From Siphonodentalium dalli (taxonomy: Eukaryota; Mollusca; Scaphopoda; Gadilida; Siphonodentaliidae): DNA of 64,000 nucleotides. Below are positions 60,168-64,000 of this stretch, piece after piece. Position numbers and translations under genes: made by a program. The notes under the pieces were generated by a model. It did no database searches. It was not told the origin of the DNA and saw nothing but the letters and a program-made list of their open reading frames with translations. Location of the stretch: positions 156,759,152 through 156,823,151 of the forward strand of contig CP136066.1 in assembly GCA_032622095.1 (NCBI GenBank), given 5' to 3'. The stretch's first letter is position 1, and each line of letters starts with the position of its first letter.

Positions 60168-60747
60168 TATACCCCATCGAAGGAATGGGTATACTGGATT
60201 ACATGCAGCCCGATCTGATTGTCCATTTATCAGAGCATATGCCTCAACCGCTGGTAGCCAGATCTCATTAAAATTTGGTATGGATGTTCACTACTATGAG
60301 GACATTGAATTGAGTGTTCAGTTGTTTTGTTCCGATTTTCCATTCTATAGTTATTCATCTTTGTTTATCTGGAAATGTTTCTTTGTCAATCCGAGCAGAT
60401 ATCTCAGCCACAGGTTCACAGATCTCAATGAAGTTTGTTATGGATATTCAGCACTATGAGGAAATTCAGAGGAGTGTTCAAATGTTTTATTCAGGTTATC
60501 CATTCCAGAGTTATTCATCTTTGTTGATCTGGAAATGTTTTTTTTTGTCGATCCGAGCAGATATCTGAACCATATGTTGTCGGATCTTCATGAAATTTCT
60601 TATGGATGTTCACCACTATGAGGACATTCAATGGAGTGTTCAATCGTTTGAGTGAGTATCTCAGCCATGGGTTATATGTATGACCACACTAGGCAGCATG
60701 CCACATAGGGGTATGCACCAGGCAACAGCCCACCTCTTGTTATTCCA
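60168..60747. repeat. Tandem-repeat element F5 (copy 4), complete
   Basis: TATACCCCATCGAAGGAATG-GGTATACTGG start, four monomers with GCAGATATCTCAGCCA, TTTGGTATGGATGTTCAC and TAGTTATTCATCTTTG, and the end CTAGGCAGCATGCCACATAG-GGGTATGCACC...CCTCTTGTTAT. Confidence 0.7.
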
Positions 60748-60841
60748 ATGTCCGCTAGACCAGGCTGCCAGAAACAAAATGTTGTACGTGAGTGTCCTTT
60801 GCAAGGGAGTCAACATAAACCTACTCAAAAATATCCTATTC

Positions 60842-61580
60842 ATACGCCCGTTTTGAAAAAAAAACAACGTATTATGTTATTGGATCGGACATCAGATTCT
60901 GTCTGTCTGTCCATCCGCTTTTTTGTTTGTTTCCAGATGACTTTAGTAAGTCTGAACTGAATGGAATGAAATTTGGTATCTGGGTTTACTAGCACAAAAT
61001 ACAGGTAAGTTCGAATTCGGGTTCCGCCTGCCAATTTTCACCAGAGTTATTGCCCTTTTCGTTTGAATTTGTATTCAATTTTCATTTCCAGATGATAACT
61101 TTAGTAAATCTGTTCTGAATGGAATGAAATTAGGTATGTGAGTTTACTAGCCCAATATACAGGTCAAATGCGAATTTGGGTTCCGCCTGCCAATTTTGGC
61201 CAGAGTTATGGTCCTTGTTGAATTAGAATTTGCCGATTATTTTTGTTTCTGGATGATAACTTTAGTTTTAGTTGTCTGACTGTTTTCAAATTTTATATGT
61301 AGATTAGTCACATAAAAATACAGGTCAAGGTTGAATTTGGATTTGGTCCGCCCATTTTTGCCAGAGGTATGGTCCTTGTCGACTTAGAATTTGCCGATTA
61401 TTTTGGTTTCCAGGTGATAACTTTAGTTTTAGTTATCTGTTCACCTATTTTAACCACAGTTATGGTGCTTGTTGACTTATAATTTGACAATTATTTTTGT
61501 TTCCGGGTGATAGCTTTAGTGATAGTAATCATTTGTTTTAAAATTTGGTATATGTATTACTCGTTATGGCCCTTTGTTGA
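60842..61580. repeat. Tandem-repeat element F6 (copy 5), longest
   Basis: CGCCCGTTTTGAAAAAAAAA start, GTATTATGTTATTGGATCGG, then about five monomers with GATAACTTTAGT, ACAGGTCAA, GGTCCGCCCATTTTTGCC and AGAGTTATGGTCCTTGT. Confidence 0.65.
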
Positions 61581-61816
61581 AATTACCATGGGTGTATTTT
61601 GCCACGCCATAGCAACGCTCTTGTTAGGTTATGTTACTCCACCAGCTCAGAAATGAGTTCATTTTATCGCCACCCAAAGCTACATATCAGCAACTGGTCG
61701 GTTTCCATAAGATACCCAGAACATATCTGCATGCCCATTCCTCATATCCACTTTCCCCACTTCCTGTTAAGAGACCGCACTTCCAGAATATAGTTTCTTC
61801 AACCTGACCGTCTATG

Positions 61817-62222
61817 CAAGCCTGAGTTTAGTTGCCTGTCATTAACAGAATGAGGTGACACTATCCCACATAGTGGGCTAGCATCACTAAATTCACCCTT
61901 TTGGGACCTCATTCTGCATGGCCTCATCTCCTATGGGAGAAATAGACTCAGATTTAAGTTCCCAAATGGTGAATATTGTGATGTGCACCCATTGGGAACC
62001 TCGATTATGCAATGTGTCGTCTGCCAGTTTGGGGATCGATATAGAGAAACTAAACTAAAAAAGAAATAGAATCTATGCGAAGAAGTTTCTACAGAAATTT
62101 GATAATAAAGAAACGTTCCAGAGAAGATGAGGCCTGAGCAGAATGTTGCGGGATAGCGTCACTAAATTCACCCTCTGGGGACCTCATGGTGCAAATGACA
62201 GGCACACTAAACTCAGGCTTGC
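61817..62222. mobile_element. Twin-hairpin MITE F3 (copy)
   Basis: The terminal repeats CAAGCCTGAGTTTAGTTGCC and complement are intact. Both hairpins have lost much of one arm. Confidence 0.7.
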
Positions 62223-62257
62223 TTCTATGATATTCCGCAGTCGAAATACATATCACA

Positions 62258-62473
62258 TACAGTAATGCTCTAATTAATCGACCTCTTAACCAAAGAAGAA
62301 TTATGGGTAACTTTTCAGGATTTAGTCGGAAATATGGCTTGTTGGATTCATCGGAAAGCTCTCCCCGAGAGCTTTCCGATGAATGGCAACAAGCCATATT
62401 TCCGACTAAATCCTGAAAAGTTACCCATAATTCTGCTTTGGTTAAGAGGTCGATTAATTAGAGCATTACTGTA
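62258..62473. mobile_element. F4 long-TIR MITE (copy), complete
   Basis: TACAGTAATGCTCTAATTAA and complement, arms almost perfectly paired, centre GAAAGCTCTCCCCGAGAGC. Confidence 0.8.
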
Positions 62474-62899
62474 CTCCTATTATTTTATCTGTCCACATTT
62501 CCCAATCTTCTGTTTCTGATTATTCTGTAATCTGGAAGTTGTAAAAACTGGTGCCCCTATCCCTTTTGAGAACTTAACTTTCAATTTCCTCTTCATTGTA
62601 TTTGTTATTATGTAGGAGACACAAATAAAATATGTTTAAACTATATATACCATTCAAAAAGCTTTATAACGCTTTATCAATGGTAGCCAAAGTGCCTCCT
62701 TTGTGGCTGTTGGTGTGTGAATACATAATAATGGTATCATGTATATCAAGTGGTCGACTCAAATGTCTGCCATTGAATTGGCCATTTTTCTCAACCGTGT
62801 GCCATTCATTTGAGGATTGATATAAAGTGGCATGCACAATTGATATATGTGCAGGCAATATTATGTTTACCATGGTTGTGTTATACCGCCATGACCAAA

Positions 62900-63399
62900 G
62901 GAAATAGTGTGTATACTGGATTACATACATCCGACCTTCCGTCCGTCAATCTGTCAGTCTGAGCAGATATCTCAACCACCGGTTGACAGCATAATGAAAT
63001 TTTGTATGGATGCTCACTACTATGAGGATATCCAATGTGGTGTTCCATTCTAGATTTAGTTATTCATCTTTGTTTATCTGGAAATGTTGGGGTTTTTTCC
63101 ACCCAAGAAGATATCTCAAACATACAATGTAGGTTGTCGGATCTCAATGAAATTTGGTATGGATGTTCACCACTATGAGGACATTCAACTGAGTGTTCAA
63201 TCGTTTTGTTCATGTTTTCTGTTCTAGAGTTATTCATCTTCGTTTATCTGGAATTGTTGGGGGTGTTTTTGTCCGTCCAAGCAGATATCTCAACCATAGG
63301 TTGTCGATCTCAATGAAATTTGGTATGGAGATTCACCGCTATGATGACATTCAACGGAGTGTGCAATCTTTTTCTTCAGGTTTTCCGTCCAAGAGTTAA
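62900..63399. repeat. Tandem-repeat element F5 (copy 5), partial
   Basis: GTGTATACTGGATTACATAC start, three monomers as in the other copies, without the terminal GGGGTATGCACC end. Confidence 0.6.
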
Positions 63400-64000
63400 C
63401 CCATTCAAAAATATGTCTGATTTGCGGAGGGAGAATGTGATGCCAAGGAGGGTAATGAATCGGGTTTCCAATTAATTTATCGTATATGACGTCTATGCAA
63501 CCCCCCTTATTTCCAATCCAAACTACAAACGTTTTTGTTGTAATTGACATCTAGCCTTGACCTGAAACAATCTGGAACTTTACTAGCAGCAGAAATGTAC
63601 GTGTTCCACCCAAACGAAGGGTAATAGTAATATGTATAGGGTTGTCGGGGGGGGGGGGTACGAGTAGGTGATTTCTACATGCACCCGGTCTATATTGTCA
63701 TAGTGAATTCAGCAATATGTTCCTGTCGTTAGTCCACCGATAAAACTGACAGATATTATTGCAAAACTTGTGACGATATTAAACAACCAGTTACACGGAT
63801 TTAATCCGTGATCATGCATCCTGGAGTCTTAATTCCAACGATCCACATATATCATCTTATGTATTTTTGTGAAAGCTGTTGCACTGTTAGCTATTGTTAT
63901 GGGCATGAGGCATAATCATTCTCATGTCTGTATGCATTGTATACACCTGTATATTTCGTCGCGCGTGTCCTGTAAATACCTTAGCATCAATTCCGCGCGC
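63400..64000. other. Intergenic DNA, nothing recognised
   Basis: No exon, RNA gene or known repeat is recognised. A G run of 10 is at 63648-63657. Confidence 0.4.

Noticed and set aside
50176-64000. A host gene downstream of ATG2
   Set aside because: All longer frames fall within MITEs or tandem-repeat elements, or lack splice context and family likeness.

Overview
This window is eukaryotic nuclear DNA from an AT-rich, intron-rich and transposon-saturated genome. The dispersed tandem-repeat elements, Helitrons, DIRS-like elements and MITEs together suggest a marine invertebrate, most likely a lophotrochozoan such as a mollusc. That taxon is an inference; the gene content alone does not fix it.

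The one host gene is ATG2, the autophagy lipid-transfer protein (ATG2A/ATG2B in vertebrates). It lies on the + strand between 3855 and 49105. I could place 17 consecutive coding exons, all with GT-AG borders and fully compatible phases (2,401 coding nt, 799 C-terminal residues plus stop). The 5' exons lie upstream of the window. The visible part holds the CAD-tip region with a FCII-type LIR and the complete conserved C-terminal domain.

Layout. 26-2563: a hAT transposase with an intact ORF on the - strand and its 5' terminus. 2752-18031: ATG2 exons 1-9 separated by introns packed with MITEs (two piggyBac-like TTAA families, a TA/mariner-like long-TIR family, a twin-hairpin family), a precise Helitron insertion and tandem-repeat elements. 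18170-35474: a 17.3 kb intron with a four-level nest. ATG2 contains a - strand DDE-type transposase gene of no family I can name, that gene is split by a DIRS-like element (20233-30661), and that element is split by a second DIRS-like element (20368-25040). 35475-49105: exons 11-17, with a third DIRS-like element in the intron at 36659-41517. 49106-64000: no host gene recognised, only repeats, MITEs and a tRNA-derived SINE fragment.

Most notable observations: removing the outer DIRS-like element rejoins the DDE transposase reading frame exactly; the three DIRS-like elements share an internal complementary region and conserved flanking blocks but show no reverse transcriptase by eye; a 54 bp in-frame tandem duplication copies the splice donor of the LIR exon; a 40 bp minisatellite starts inside the last ATG2 codons and includes the stop; and many splice acceptors lie 6-55 nt from a transposon end.
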